DNA from: Hespellia sp.
Lineage (GTDB): Bacteria; Bacillota; Clostridia; Lachnospirales; Lachnospiraceae
Reading direction: 5' to 3'
Length of the DNA: 64,000 bases
Assembly: GCA_028693555.1 (NCBI GenBank)
Contig: JAQUVD010000003.1
Coordinates: 1-64,000, forward strand
The stretch's first letter is position 1. Each line of letters opens with the position of its first letter. Positions 34,748-43,314 of this stretch are shown here, piece after piece. The notes under the pieces were generated by a model that did not search any database, was not told the origin of the DNA, and saw only the letters and a list, made by a program, of their open reading frames with translations. A program made the translations under genes and the position numbers.

Positions 34748-35653
34748 TCATTGCAATGTGCGATACACTGCTTCTACTTCGGCTCTTGTTGCAAGATTTT
34801 CCGAAAATGCACTGGCGCTTCCGGAAGCGAGTCCCATCTTAAATGCATGTTCATAATCGTTCTTCTCCAGCCATCCGGCTAAGAATCCTGCCACCATGGA
34901 ATCCCCAGCTCCAACCGCATTGACAAGCTTTCCTTTTGGTGCTTCACTCATATGAACCTCGCCATTTGCATCTACCAGCACGGCACCTTCGCCTGCCATA
35001 GAAATGAGTACATTCACTGCCCCCATCTCCTGAAGCTTCTTCGCATATGGCACGACCTCTTCTCTTGTTTTTAATTCCACACCAAAAAGCTCACCAAGCT
35101 CATGATTATTCGGCTTTACCATGAATGGTTTGTAAGGGAGCACATTGACCAACAGGTCTTTCGTAGCATCTACAATCGTCAAAACATCCTTTTTGGCAAG
35201 GTCCTCCATCAGCTCACTGTAGATTGAATCCGGAATCGACTGAGGAATACTTCCCGCAAGGATCAGCGCATCGCCACTTCCAAGACTTCGTATCTGATTC
35301 TTCAATTCCTCCAGCTTTTCCTTGGAAATCACCGGTCCCATACCATTAATTTCTGTGCCGTCAATATTCTTAACCTTCACATTGATGCGCGAGATTCCTT
35401 CCTCAGTCCGAACAAAATCCGCATTGATTCCATATTGTGTTATCAGTCTCTGCAGCTCGTCGCCGACAAATCCTGCCAAAAATCCAAGTGCCGTATTCTC
35501 AAATCCGAGGTTTTGAAGCACCTGTGATACGTTAATTCCCTTGCCGCCCGGAAGCATCAGTTCCTGCGAAGTGCGGTTCGTCATGCCAAGTTCAAACGGA
35601 TCCACTGTCACAATATAATCAATGGATGGGTTAAACGTTACTGTATAAATCAT
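34748..35653 (-). CDS. fruK: 1-phosphofructokinase
   Basis: A 301-residue PfkB-family sugar kinase. FruK/LacC motifs are MIYTVTFNPSIDYIV at the N terminus, LPGGKGINVSQVLQ for sugar binding and NAVGAGDSMVAGFL with the catalytic Asp. It converts fructose 1-phosphate to fructose 1,6-bisphosphate, feeding glycolysis. As the first gene of fruK-fruA-fruR it is preceded by AGGAGGG and a clear promoter. Confidence 0.93.
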   Translation of the reverse strand: MIYTVTFNPSIDYIVTVDPFELGMTNRTSQELMLPGGKGINVSQVLQNLGFENTALGFLAGFVGDELQRLITQYGINADFVRTEEGISRINVKVKNIDGTEINGMGPVISKEKLEELKNQIRSLGSGDALILAGSIPQSIPDSIYSELMEDLAKKDVLTIVDATKDLLVNVLPYKPFMVKPNNHELGELFGVELKTREEVVPYAKKLQEMGAVNVLISMAGEGAVLVDANGEVHMSEAPKGKLVNAVGAGDSMVAGFLAGWLEKNDYEHAFKMGLASGSASAFSENLATRAEVEAVYRTLQ

Positions 35654-35677
35654 CTCATTCCCTCCTTAAGTATTTTT

Positions 35678-35706
35678 ATTATACGTTCACACTCGGTCAA
35701 ATTCAA
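35678..35706 (-). promoter_or_regulatory. fruK operon promoter
   Basis: On the minus strand TTGAAT (35701-35706) and TATAAT (35678-35683) are 17 bases apart. The word GTCAAA occurs twice in opposite orientation (about 35695-35701 and 35745-35752), one copy overlapping the promoter, and may be the FruR operator. Confidence 0.65.
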
Positions 35707-35789
35707 TCGTATTATTGCACAAAATTCCCACTTGTTTTTTAGTGAGTTTGACCTATTATGATCGTTTATGATTGAACTAGATGTAAAAA

Positions 35790-35818
35790 TGGGAAGAACG
35801 TCAATCACATTCTTCCCA
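35790..35818 (-). terminator. Terminator after Fe-S aldo/keto reductase
   Basis: TGGGAAGAA-cgtcaatcaca-TTCTTCCCA is a perfect 9-bp stem, followed on the minus strand by TTTTTAC. It ends the gene at 35830. Confidence 0.85.
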
Positions 35819-35829
35819 TTTTCTCGCAT

Positions 35830-36978
35830 TTACATTCCAAATATCTTCTTCGCATTTCTCATATTCTGCATAATCGACACCCCGAACGGACATCGTGTTT
35901 CGCACGCCCCACAGGAAATGCATTCTTCTGCATGATGCTCAAGTACAGCATAATGCTCACGCACGGTCTCCGGCACTTCCCCCTGTGCGATTGCCAGATT
36001 CAGAAATTTCGTCACCGATGCGACATCAATTTTCTTCGGACATGGCGCACAGTGGCTGCAATACATGCAGTGTCCCTGCCAGTTGATTCGTGGAAATGCT
36101 GCAAGTGCCGCCGCATAATCTTTCTCATGCGCCGAGGCATCTTCATATGCGATGCTCGTCTTCAACTCCTCTAAGCTTCTTGCCCCGCACATCACAGAAG
36201 CCACCGCCGGACGATTCAATGCATAGCTCAGGCACTGATAAGCCGTAAGCGCTTTCCCTGCCGGTGACAGTTCCTCATCCAACAAGTCTCCGCCGCCAAA
36301 AGCCTTCATAACCGTAATTCCCACACCAAGCCTTTGGCATGTTTCGTAGAGTGCTTCACGTTCCGGATTCATATTCGTCAGTGGCCTGCTATAATTCTCT
36401 TCTGCCCACAGACTCTCAACGTCTTCACTCGCCGGCTGAAGATCGTAACAGGGATTCACACTGAACATCAATACTCCAACCTCGCCTGTATTCACTGCCG
36501 CCAGCGCAACCTCCGGATTGTGACTCGAAAGCCCGATTGCATGAATGATACCATCTCTCTTTAACTGCTTTGCATAATCCAGAACGCCGTTATCCAACAC
36601 CTGCTGCCAGTCTTCCATAGAATCCACATAATGAATCATTCCGACATCTGCATAATCTGTCTGCAAAAGCTTTAACTGCTCCGTAAATCCTGCTTTTACC
36701 TCATCAAGATTTCTCGTTCTCTTATACTGTCCATCTTTCCACACTGCGCATAAATGAGCCTGAATCACAAACTTCTCTCGCCTGCCAGCCAGCGCGTACC
36801 CGAGGTCTGTTCTCATCTGCGGGTCCGGTGAATACAGATCAATACAGTTCATGCCTCCCTGCTCCATAAGATCAACTATTTCTCGAACCTGCTCGCGCGT
36901 CTTGCCGATAAATCCTTCGCAGCCCATGCCGATCTCGCCGACCTTGATTCCGGTATTTCCTAATTCATTCAAAACCAT
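35830..36978 (-). CDS. Aldo/keto reductase with C-terminal [4Fe-4S] ferredoxin domain
   Basis: A 382-residue protein. Residues 1-270 are an aldo/keto reductase barrel (ELGNTGIKVGEIGMGCEGF; Asp-Tyr in CIDLYSPDP; His in AHLCAV). The C terminus has two cysteine clusters, CMYCSHCAPCPKKIDV and CISCGACETRCPFGV, as in the clostridial AKR-ferredoxin subfamily. The start at 36978 follows GGAGGG; longer frames upstream lack a ribosome site. The Fe-S part likely passes electrons to or from ferredoxin instead of, or as well as, NADPH. The substrate is unknown. It stands alone with its own terminator. Confidence 0.88.
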   Translation of the reverse strand: MVLNELGNTGIKVGEIGMGCEGFIGKTREQVREIVDLMEQGGMNCIDLYSPDPQMRTDLGYALAGRREKFVIQAHLCAVWKDGQYKRTRNLDEVKAGFTEQLKLLQTDYADVGMIHYVDSMEDWQQVLDNGVLDYAKQLKRDGIIHAIGLSSHNPEVALAAVNTGEVGVLMFSVNPCYDLQPASEDVESLWAEENYSRPLTNMNPEREALYETCQRLGVGITVMKAFGGGDLLDEELSPAGKALTAYQCLSYALNRPAVASVMCGARSLEELKTSIAYEDASAHEKDYAAALAAFPRINWQGHCMYCSHCAPCPKKIDVASVTKFLNLAIAQGEVPETVREHYAVLEHHAEECISCGACETRCPFGVSIMQNMRNAKKIFGM

Positions 36979-37066
36979 AGCATACACCCTCCTTGCTCTA
37001 AGTAAGGATATTGTAACATTTAATGCAGGGAGGAACAAGCACGCGAAAGAGGAGATTCCTTATACT

Positions 37067-37948
37067 CTATTCATATGAAAGCACTTCATCCAGTGTTGGT
37101 ATCGTATTCGCCGCTCCCTTTCTGGACACTGTAATTGCAGAAGCCTTCGCACAGACAGCAAGTAACTGTTTCATCTCCATTTGATTTACTATTCCACCGA
37201 TAAAGAATCCTGTAAATGTATCGCCAGCCGCTGTCGTGTCCACAGCGTCCACTTTATAGGCTTTCTGTGATAGTGTCTGTGTTTTATCTTTATAAATGAC
37301 GCCATCCGACCCAAGAGTCAGGACAATCTTTGCATTCGGATACGTAATGCTCATTTTTTCCAACGCTTTTTGGCTGTCCTTTTCTCCCGTCATCATAGAG
37401 GCTTCCACTTCATTTAATATGAAATAATCAACCTGATTCAAATCGCACTTCTGTATCGTTTCATCGAAAGGTGAAGGATTTAAGACAATCTTCATTCTCT
37501 TTTTCGATGCTTCTTCAATTAAATAAGGTAATTCATTCACCTCATTCTGTAACAGAAGCATGTCACCTTCGCCAAACGCTCCCAGCACTTCATCAATATG
37601 CTCTTTTGACTGTTTTTGATTTGCTCCTCCATATAAAATAATACAATTTTTTGCCTGTTTATCTAATTGAATAATGGCGTGTCCACTACGATCCCTGCAT
37701 TGATCAATATATTCTGTGTTGATGCCATTGTGTATGCAAGTCTGCAAAAGACCTTCTCCGTCTTCCCCGACCGTGCCACCATGATATACTTCTACTCCTG
37801 CTTTGGCGAGTGCAATGGACTGATTCAGACCCTTTCCCCCGACAGAAGCCGTGAGATTCGACGATGATATCGTCTCTCCTTCCACCACCATATGATCCAC
37901 TTCATAGATGTAATCGTAATTTAAAGAACCATAATTTAATACTTTCAC
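37067..37948 (-). CDS. rbsK: Ribokinase-family sugar kinase
   Basis: A 293-residue PfkB-family kinase. The ribokinase signatures are VGGKGLNQSIALAKAG near residue 37 and VDTTAAGDTFTGFFIGG near 245, with the catalytic Asp in GDTF. The length and N terminus (VLNYGSLNYDYIYEVDHMV) fit ribokinase, but related kinases act on other pentoses or nucleosides, so the symbol is provisional. No ribose transporter is nearby. A 20-bp dyad overlapping the promoter implies its own repressor. Confidence 0.8.
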   Translation of the reverse strand: MKVLNYGSLNYDYIYEVDHMVVEGETISSSNLTASVGGKGLNQSIALAKAGVEVYHGGTVGEDGEGLLQTCIHNGINTEYIDQCRDRSGHAIIQLDKQAKNCIILYGGANQKQSKEHIDEVLGAFGEGDMLLLQNEVNELPYLIEEASKKRMKIVLNPSPFDETIQKCDLNQVDYFILNEVEASMMTGEKDSQKALEKMSITYPNAKIVLTLGSDGVIYKDKTQTLSQKAYKVDAVDTTAAGDTFTGFFIGGIVNQMEMKQLLAVCAKASAITVSRKGAANTIPTLDEVLSYE

Positions 37949-37996
37949 TTTTTATCACCCATTCTTTATTCTTTTTTTCAAGTAAAGAGTGACTTA

Positions 37997-38038
37997 ATTA
38001 TAGCATATCTTTTTATTTTTCAATACCAATTGTATCAA
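37997..38038 (-). promoter_or_regulatory. Ribokinase promoter and dyad operator
   Basis: TATAAT (37997-38002) lies 16 bases from ATTGAA (38019-38024) on the minus strand. The -35 is part of a 20-base dyad, TTGATACAATTGGTATTGAA (38019-38038), an operator-like palindrome placed to block polymerase. No cognate regulator gene is in the window. Confidence 0.6.
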
Positions 38039-38058
38039 TTTGTCTAATTTGTGTATTT

Positions 38059-38763
38059 TTAATTGCTCGTGCTGCATCCAGCTTCACGATAAAATCCTTC
38101 CAGCACCTTCACATCCATTCGCAGCTCTGTATCGCCATCCTGCACACACGCAATCACAGGAACCCCGGTCATCGCTTCCACCATATTCCAGTTATCCTCC
38201 TCCATCACATCGCCCGGATGGAAATGATTCAGCACAATTCCGCGAACGCGCATTCCACGCTGCTCCATATAAGATACAGTCAGTACAACCTCGTTGATGG
38301 TTCCAAGTCCCGCTCGCGCGACAAGAATCGAGTCAAGATCCAGTTCTCGTACCACATCCTCAAGCATGATGGTTCTTTCATCAACACAAAGCGGGCAGAG
38401 AATTCCACCGCTTCCTTCCACAGTGACATACTCATGTTTCCTGCAAATATTCTCGTAATAAGTTTTCACGACATCCATTTCCACAGGGTTTCCCTCCAGC
38501 CGCGATGCCAGATGCGGTGAAACAGCATTTTCATAAATATACGGAACCATCTCATGGAAGTCATCCGTAAGTCCAGCCATATCAGCTACGAACTTTGCAT
38601 CCCCCGGAATCAGTCTTCCGTTTGCTCTTACATTTCCACTGACAGCGGCTTTGAAATATCCGGCGTCCAAGCCTGCATCACGAAGCTTTTTTACGATAAG
38701 CCCCGTCACATAAGTCTTGCCGACATCGGTTCCTGTTCCCACAATAAAGATCTGCTTACTCAT
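38059..38763 (-). CDS. bioD: Dethiobiotin synthetase
   Basis: A 234-residue ATP-dependent enzyme closing the ureido ring of dethiobiotin from 7,8-diaminopelargonate and CO2. The P-loop is FIVGTGTDVGKTYVTG at the N terminus; KAAVSGNV and VEGSGGILCPL are further active-site stretches. It overlaps bioB by eight bases at its start. It is the last gene of bioY-bioB-bioD. Confidence 0.92.
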   Translation of the reverse strand: MSKQIFIVGTGTDVGKTYVTGLIVKKLRDAGLDAGYFKAAVSGNVRANGRLIPGDAKFVADMAGLTDDFHEMVPYIYENAVSPHLASRLEGNPVEMDVVKTYYENICRKHEYVTVEGSGGILCPLCVDERTIMLEDVVRELDLDSILVARAGLGTINEVVLTVSYMEQRGMRVRGIVLNHFHPGDVMEEDNWNMVEAMTGVPVIACVQDGDTELRMDVKVLEGFYREAGCSTSN

Positions 38764-39727
38764 TCCACAAACGCACCTCGTATCCCATCCCTGTGACCAT
38801 CTTCATATCCTGATCAATCGTGATTCCTGCAGTTGTCAGCATGTCACCGGAAATTGCCGCATTCGCGCCTGATGCAAAACAGACTTTACCTTTATCTTCC
38901 ATAATCCCGCGTCCTCCGGCAAGTCGGATTGACGCATCCGGCAAAATAAAACGGTAGATAGCAACGATACGGTGCATGTCCTCTGCCGTCAGCTTTTTGT
39001 TCTGTTCATAAGGCGTCCCCGGAATTGGGTTTAACATATTCACGGGAACCGACTTCACACCGAGCTCCCGAAGCGAAAGTGCCATGTCAATGCGGTCTTC
39101 CATCGCCTCTCCAAGTCCCATGATTCCGCCGCTGCACACGCCAAGACCTGCCCTTCTCGCAGCCTGAATCGCCTCAACCTTATCTTCAAATGTATGCGTC
39201 GTGCAAATATTCGGAAAATTATTTTTTGACGTTTCTAAATTATTATGTACTCGCGATGCTCCGGCTTCCTTTAATTTACAAAACGCTTCTTCATCAAGCA
39301 GCCCCATTGAAACACAGACTTCAATCTTCGTTTCCTTCTTAATCGCACGGATTGCCTCACAGGCTTTCTCCACATCCGCATCACTCAGACATTTCCCGGA
39401 AGTCACAAGCGAATAGCGCAGCACTCCGCGATCATCATTATATTTCGCCTGCGCAACGATCTCTTCTGTCGTAAGAAGCAGATAACTTTCCACCTGTGTG
39501 TCATAATAAGAAGACTGTGCACAGTATTTACAGTTTTCTGAACATTTTCCACTCTTTGCATTGATAATCGTGCACATATCAAACCCATTTCCACAAACAC
39601 GCTCGCGAATTTCATCGGCAGCTTTTGTAAGTTCCTGTAAATCTGCATCTACAAGCCCCAGCGCCTCCTCCTTGGAAATGTGATACCCCTGTATAATCTG
39701 TTGTTTTAATTCCTGTAACTCTAACAT
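38756..39727 (-). CDS. bioB: Biotin synthase
   Basis: A 323-residue radical S-adenosylmethionine enzyme that inserts sulfur into dethiobiotin. The cluster motif is GKCSENCKYCAQSSYY near residue 55; the second [2Fe-2S] ligands and the Arg follow in the family pattern (SLVTSGKCL, ETSKNNFPNICTTHTF, RLAGGRG). It is encoded with bioY and bioD, but bioA and bioF are not here, so the cell may rely on imported precursors or on genes elsewhere. Confidence 0.94.
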   Translation of the reverse strand: MLELQELKQQIIQGYHISKEEALGLVDADLQELTKAADEIRERVCGNGFDMCTIINAKSGKCSENCKYCAQSSYYDTQVESYLLLTTEEIVAQAKYNDDRGVLRYSLVTSGKCLSDADVEKACEAIRAIKKETKIEVCVSMGLLDEEAFCKLKEAGASRVHNNLETSKNNFPNICTTHTFEDKVEAIQAARRAGLGVCSGGIMGLGEAMEDRIDMALSLRELGVKSVPVNMLNPIPGTPYEQNKKLTAEDMHRIVAIYRFILPDASIRLAGGRGIMEDKGKVCFASGANAAISGDMLTTAGITIDQDMKMVTGMGYEVRLWNE

Positions 39728-39746
39728 GTTCTACCGTCCCTTCTTC

Positions 39747-40340
39747 CTATCTTGCTTTTTGTCTCGCATGTGCCCTATGACTGTACATCATCTTTCTTAC
39801 GACCGGCACAAGTCTCACCGCAAGCAGTGCTGAAAGAAGACTGAGCAGAATATCCCCCGGCATATCCAACGGAAAGCAGTCCAAAATCACCATTGTAAAT
39901 GCCGTCTTTTCTCCCACATAGAAGTTGAGCATGAAATATTTGTACACAAGCCCAATCGCATACGTTGTCACAAATCCACCGGCAACCGCAGGCAGATACC
40001 AAAGGAACTGATTCTTTCCAATCTTCTCTGCAATTTTCCCCGTCACAAATGCCGCCACAATAAATCCGAATAAATAACCGAAGCTTGGACGAAGCACATA
40101 AGTGATTCCCCCGCCAGCAGCAAAGATCGGAAGCCCGATCAAACCAAGAAGGACGTAGATTCCAACGGCAATCGCACCGTTTCGGCTTCCAAGTAACAAT
40201 CCTGCCATTAGAACAAATAAAAACTGCAGCGTAAAATAATCCATCCCCGGAACCGGTATCTGAATGAAAGCTCCACATGCAACCAATGCTGCGAACAGGC
40301 CGCACATCGCCATCTCTTTTGTTGTAAATTTTTTCTCCAT
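39747..40340 (-). CDS. bioY: Biotin transporter BioY
   Basis: A 197-residue membrane protein with six segments, the substrate-binding S component of an ECF transporter. The family motifs are ALVACGAFIQIPVPGMDYFTLQ near the N terminus and LRPSFGYLFGFIVAAF in the middle. The start at 40340 follows GGAGAGGAG; upstream frames cross the promoter. It captures biotin and needs the shared EcfAA'T module or works alone. It is the first gene after the BirA-type operator. Confidence 0.93.
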   Translation of the reverse strand: MEKKFTTKEMAMCGLFAALVACGAFIQIPVPGMDYFTLQFLFVLMAGLLLGSRNGAIAVGIYVLLGLIGLPIFAAGGGITYVLRPSFGYLFGFIVAAFVTGKIAEKIGKNQFLWYLPAVAGGFVTTYAIGLVYKYFMLNFYVGEKTAFTMVILDCFPLDMPGDILLSLLSALLAVRLVPVVRKMMYSHRAHARQKAR

Positions 40341-40397
40341 GAAAAAACTCCTCTCCTGTAATCGGCAAAAACATATCTGCCTTCTGATTTCATAATC

Positions 40398-40449
40398 ATT
40401 ATACAAGAAAGGAGTTGATTGTCAACCTATTTTATCTGTTAGTTAACAT
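40398..40449 (-). promoter_or_regulatory. BirA-type operator and bioY promoter
   Basis: On the minus strand the half-sites ATGTTAACT (about 40441-40449) and AGGTTGACAA (40419-40428) are separated by 12 bases of AT-rich DNA, like the BirA box TTGTTAAC-N-GTTAACAA. The promoter is TTGACA (40420-40425), 16 bases, TATAAT (40398-40403), so the -35 lies in the operator. Biotin-loaded BirA should repress the bioYBD unit. Confidence 0.8.
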
Positions 40450-40504
40450 TTCAATATAACGTTATATATTTCCACTCAGTTTTCCAAGTGCAATTAAAAT
40501 AGAA

Positions 40505-41662
40505 TTAGAAATGGCCACACCTAGCAGAACTGCATCGCCACAGACGGAATACCTGCTCCGCTGTATCCGACAGATTTTCTTTTGCCTGTTCCTTTTCCAT
40601 TGCCTCTTCCAATGTTGAAATTCTTCTAAGAATCGGGAAGAATGCATCGATGCCGTTTTCATTACATGCCCTGGCTTCTTTTGTAACGCTTCCGGCAAAT
40701 GCCACCACTGGTTTTTTATATTTCTTCGCCAGTCTTGCTACGCCGATCGGTGCTTTGCCCATTGCGGTCTGAAAATCAAGCTGTCCCTCTCCAGTCACCA
40801 CAATGTCCGCATCTTTGATATACTGTGCAAGCCTCGTCTCTTCCAGAATAATATGAATTCCCGATTCAAGCACCGCATTTGTAAACGAAGCGAAGGCAAA
40901 CCCGAGCCCGCCTGCTGCCCCGACTCCTTCTGCTTTTGGATCTGCCTTCTGAAATTTTTGTCTTGTAACTGCTGCATAATGGGCAAGCCACTTGTCCATT
41001 TGCTGAATCACAGACGGGCTCGCCCCCTTTTGCGGACCGTACACAGCACTGGCTCCATTTTCACCGCAGAGTGGATTATTGACATCGCACGCAATCTTAA
41101 ATTCACATTCCGTAAGTTCGGGAATGACATTTGCCTCTGTAATTGTTTCCAAATGCTCCAGCCCCTTTGCACCAAATGGAATTGTATTTCCATCCTGATC
41201 CAGAAATCCAAACCCGAGTGCCTGCAGCATCCCGACACCACCATCATTGGTGGCGCTTCCGCCAATCCCCACAATAAACCGACGGCATCCTCTTGCGATT
41301 GCATCCTTGATCACTTCCCCCACACCAAATGTGGTTGTCTCCAGCGGATTCCGCTTCTCCACCGGCACGAGTGTGATTCCTGCCGCTCCCGACATCTCAA
41401 TCACTGCAGTCTTTGTCTCTTCCATCACACCATACTCACATCGAACCGGCGTACCGAGCGGTCCCGTCACCATTACCACCTGCATTCTGCCATTCATTCC
41501 GGCAACCAGTGCCTCCACGGTTCCCTCACCACCGTCAGCTAGTGGTCTTACAACCACCTCTGCCCCAGGATCTGCGCGGTGTACCCCCTCTGCAATTGCA
41601 TCGCCTGCTTCCATCGAAGAAAGGCTTCCTTTTAACGAATCAATTGCTACTACAACTTTCAT
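40505..41662 (-). CDS. glxK: Glycerate kinase (GlxK/GarK family)
   Basis: A 385-residue glycerate kinase of the class that phosphorylates D-glycerate to 2- or 3-phosphoglycerate. Motifs: AIDSLKGSLSSMEAGDAIAEG at the N terminus, PLADGGEGTVEALV, GIGGSATNDGGVGMLQALGF and VTGEGQLDFQTAMGKAPIGVA. The C-terminal Cys-rich end (WRCSSARCGHF) is atypical. It is transcribed away from the CdaR-like regulator, which probably activates it. Confidence 0.9.
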   Translation of the reverse strand: MKVVVAIDSLKGSLSSMEAGDAIAEGVHRADPGAEVVVRPLADGGEGTVEALVAGMNGRMQVVMVTGPLGTPVRCEYGVMEETKTAVIEMSGAAGITLVPVEKRNPLETTTFGVGEVIKDAIARGCRRFIVGIGGSATNDGGVGMLQALGFGFLDQDGNTIPFGAKGLEHLETITEANVIPELTECEFKIACDVNNPLCGENGASAVYGPQKGASPSVIQQMDKWLAHYAAVTRQKFQKADPKAEGVGAAGGLGFAFASFTNAVLESGIHIILEETRLAQYIKDADIVVTGEGQLDFQTAMGKAPIGVARLAKKYKKPVVAFAGSVTKEARACNENGIDAFFPILRRISTLEEAMEKEQAKENLSDTAEQVFRLWRCSSARCGHF

Positions 41663-41709
41663 AAGTTTCTCCTTTTCCGCTATTGTTTCTATCTAATATA
41701 ACAAATTTT

Positions 41710-41745
41710 TACCACTTTATATATGTCTTTTATACCACTTTATAT
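41710..41745. promoter_or_regulatory. Direct repeats between glxK and cdaR-like gene
   Basis: TACCACTTTATAT occurs at 41710-41722 and 41733-41745, 23 bases apart (about two helical turns). This suits binding of a regulator dimer or tetramer, probably the CdaR-like protein, to the 173-bp divergent promoter region. Confidence 0.6.
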
Positions 41746-41835
41746 TAAATAATTCTATATTTATTGTTCTATGTAACATATTTTGATATAATTTCATTAG
41801 ATGGAGACAAATTTCTCCGGAAAGGACAGATTTTT

Positions 41836-42918
41836 ATGATAAAAAACATTGATCAGCAGCTTGCGCAACAGATTGTTGATACCGTAAAAGATGTCTGTGG
41901 CAAGGACATTAATTTTATCGAGCCATCCGGTATGATCCTCGCCAGCACAAATGCGAAACGAATCGGATCGTTTCACGAAATCGGTCAGCAGGCAGCCACC
42001 CAGAAAACACCTATCGAAGTCACCTCCGATGAAGACTATTCCGGGACAGAAATAGGGGTGAATATTCCAATTTATCATAACAAATCTATACTTGCAGTCA
42101 TCGGGATCAGTGGAGATCCAAACGAAGTCCGTAAGTATGCCTATCTGGCCGAACGAATCTCAAACCTTCTGATTCGAGAACGAGAATTAAGTACAATCAG
42201 CCGGAAGCAGGCAGACAAGAAGCAGTTCATCCTCGATTCCCTGATTCGAAATGAACCTTTCAATCATGAGTATCTGAAGGATTGTCTGAAGAGCTTTCAT
42301 GTAGATGTCAAATCCGATAAACGCATCCTTCTGCTGCATATCAATCCTCAAGATAACCCGACAACTCTCGCACTTGTCGAGCAAAAGATTGAGCAGCTAT
42401 TTGAATACATTCATTTAAGTATCTATGCGTTTCATTACCCGAATGAGTACCTTGCTATCATTGATTCTGTCGGTTTTGACTGGCAGACAGCTTCTCTGCG
42501 GGAATTCGCAGACAGCCAGAAAGAAATCCTCAAGATTGCAGTCGGAAAATCCACTCCGCTTTATCAGCTTTCGGATTCTTACCAGACTGCACTTACCGCA
42601 CTTCACAGCCTTTCTGAGACAGACGATGTATTTGTATTATTTGATAACCTGACGTTGGAAATTATCTTGTCCGATGTCAAAGAGAACAACCGCGATGCAT
42701 TCTGTCACAAGATACTTCATAATCTGAACGAAGAAGAACTCCAACTCATCCGCATTTACTTCGAATCAGAGATGTCTCTTGTCAAGACATGCGACCGCCT
42801 GTTTCTTCATAAAAATACACTACAATATAAATTAAACCACATTTATCAAAAATGTGGTTTAAATCCGCGCGCCTTTCGCGATGCAGTTCCATTATACCTG
42901 GCTTTAAGATTGAAATAA
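41836..42918 (+). CDS. CdaR-like sugar-diacid/glycerate regulator
   Basis: A 360-residue regulator of the CdaR/PucR group. Residues 1-130 are the putative sugar-diacid recognition domain (IDQQLAQQIVDTVKDVCGKDINFI, EIGVNIPIYHNKSILAVIGISG), the middle is helical, and the C terminus carries the HTH_30 domain (TCDRLFLHKNTLQYKLNHIYQKCG). The start at 41836 follows AAAGGA and gives the family's N terminus. In E. coli CdaR responds to glucarate, galactarate or glycerate; divergent pairing with glycerate kinase favours glycerate here. Confidence 0.87.
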   Translation: MIKNIDQQLAQQIVDTVKDVCGKDINFIEPSGMILASTNAKRIGSFHEIGQQAATQKTPIEVTSDEDYSGTEIGVNIPIYHNKSILAVIGISGDPNEVRKYAYLAERISNLLIRERELSTISRKQADKKQFILDSLIRNEPFNHEYLKDCLKSFHVDVKSDKRILLLHINPQDNPTTLALVEQKIEQLFEYIHLSIYAFHYPNEYLAIIDSVGFDWQTASLREFADSQKEILKIAVGKSTPLYQLSDSYQTALTALHSLSETDDVFVLFDNLTLEIILSDVKENNRDAFCHKILHNLNEEELQLIRIYFESEMSLVKTCDRLFLHKNTLQYKLNHIYQKCGLNPRAFRDAVPLYLALRLK

Positions 42919-42967
42919 TTGCATTTTCTGACGGGCTGTTTTCAATTTTCTGACGGGTTATTTTCAA

Positions 42968-43006
42968 TTGGGGACGTAGTACTTTTGAAAAGTACTACGT
43001 CCCCAA
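42968..43006. repeat. 39-bp perfect palindrome after a tandem pair
   Basis: TTGGGGACGTAGTACTTTT pairs with AAAAGTACTACGTCCCCAA across a single G, a perfect 19-bp stem. Just before it, TTTCTGACGGG is repeated twice (about 42926-42936 and 42948-42958). It lies between the convergent CdaR-like and HPr-like genes. It lacks a T-run, so it is not a standard terminator; it looks like a repetitive-extragenic-palindrome type unit. Confidence 0.8.
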
Positions 43007-43016
43007 CGCCAACCGC

Positions 43017-43259
43017 CTACTCGAAAATCGTCACCATCTGACTCAATGCATCCTGTTCATCCTCGCCATCCGTCTCAATTAACACTTCCATGTTAGGTTC
43101 CATCTTTAATGCAAATACTCCCATCAGGCTCTTGAGATTGAATTTACTCTCTCCTGATTTTAAATATACCTGACTTTTATATTTGTTTGCCTCAAACACT
43201 ACGTCTGCCACCTGCTTCGTCTCAATTGATTTCTGCATTTTAATTTTTTTGTTTAACAT
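43017..43259 (-). CDS. HPr-like protein lacking the active-site histidine
   Basis: An 80-residue HPr-fold protein. The C-terminal half follows HPr, including KFNLKSLMGVFALKM where HPr has its regulatory serine (Ser in NLKS aligns with Ser46). The N-terminal active-site loop GLHARPA with His15 is replaced by ETKQVADVVFEA, with no His anywhere near. It therefore cannot carry phosphate from enzyme I but could still bind CcpA or an HPr kinase, as Crh does in Bacillus. Crh also lacks His15, so this may be a Crh-type protein, though shorter in the loop. The start follows GAGG. Confidence 0.75.
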   Translation of the reverse strand: MLNKKIKMQKSIETKQVADVVFEANKYKSQVYLKSGESKFNLKSLMGVFALKMEPNMEVLIETDGEDEQDALSQMVTIFE

Positions 43260-43314
43260 AATAATTTACCTCTTCTAACTCGTCTCGCTCAGTTAAATGT
43301 CTTCTAATTACTAC

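Noticed and set aside
42968-43006. Palindrome as a terminator
   Set aside because: No T-run follows on either strand; it fits a dispersed palindromic repeat better.
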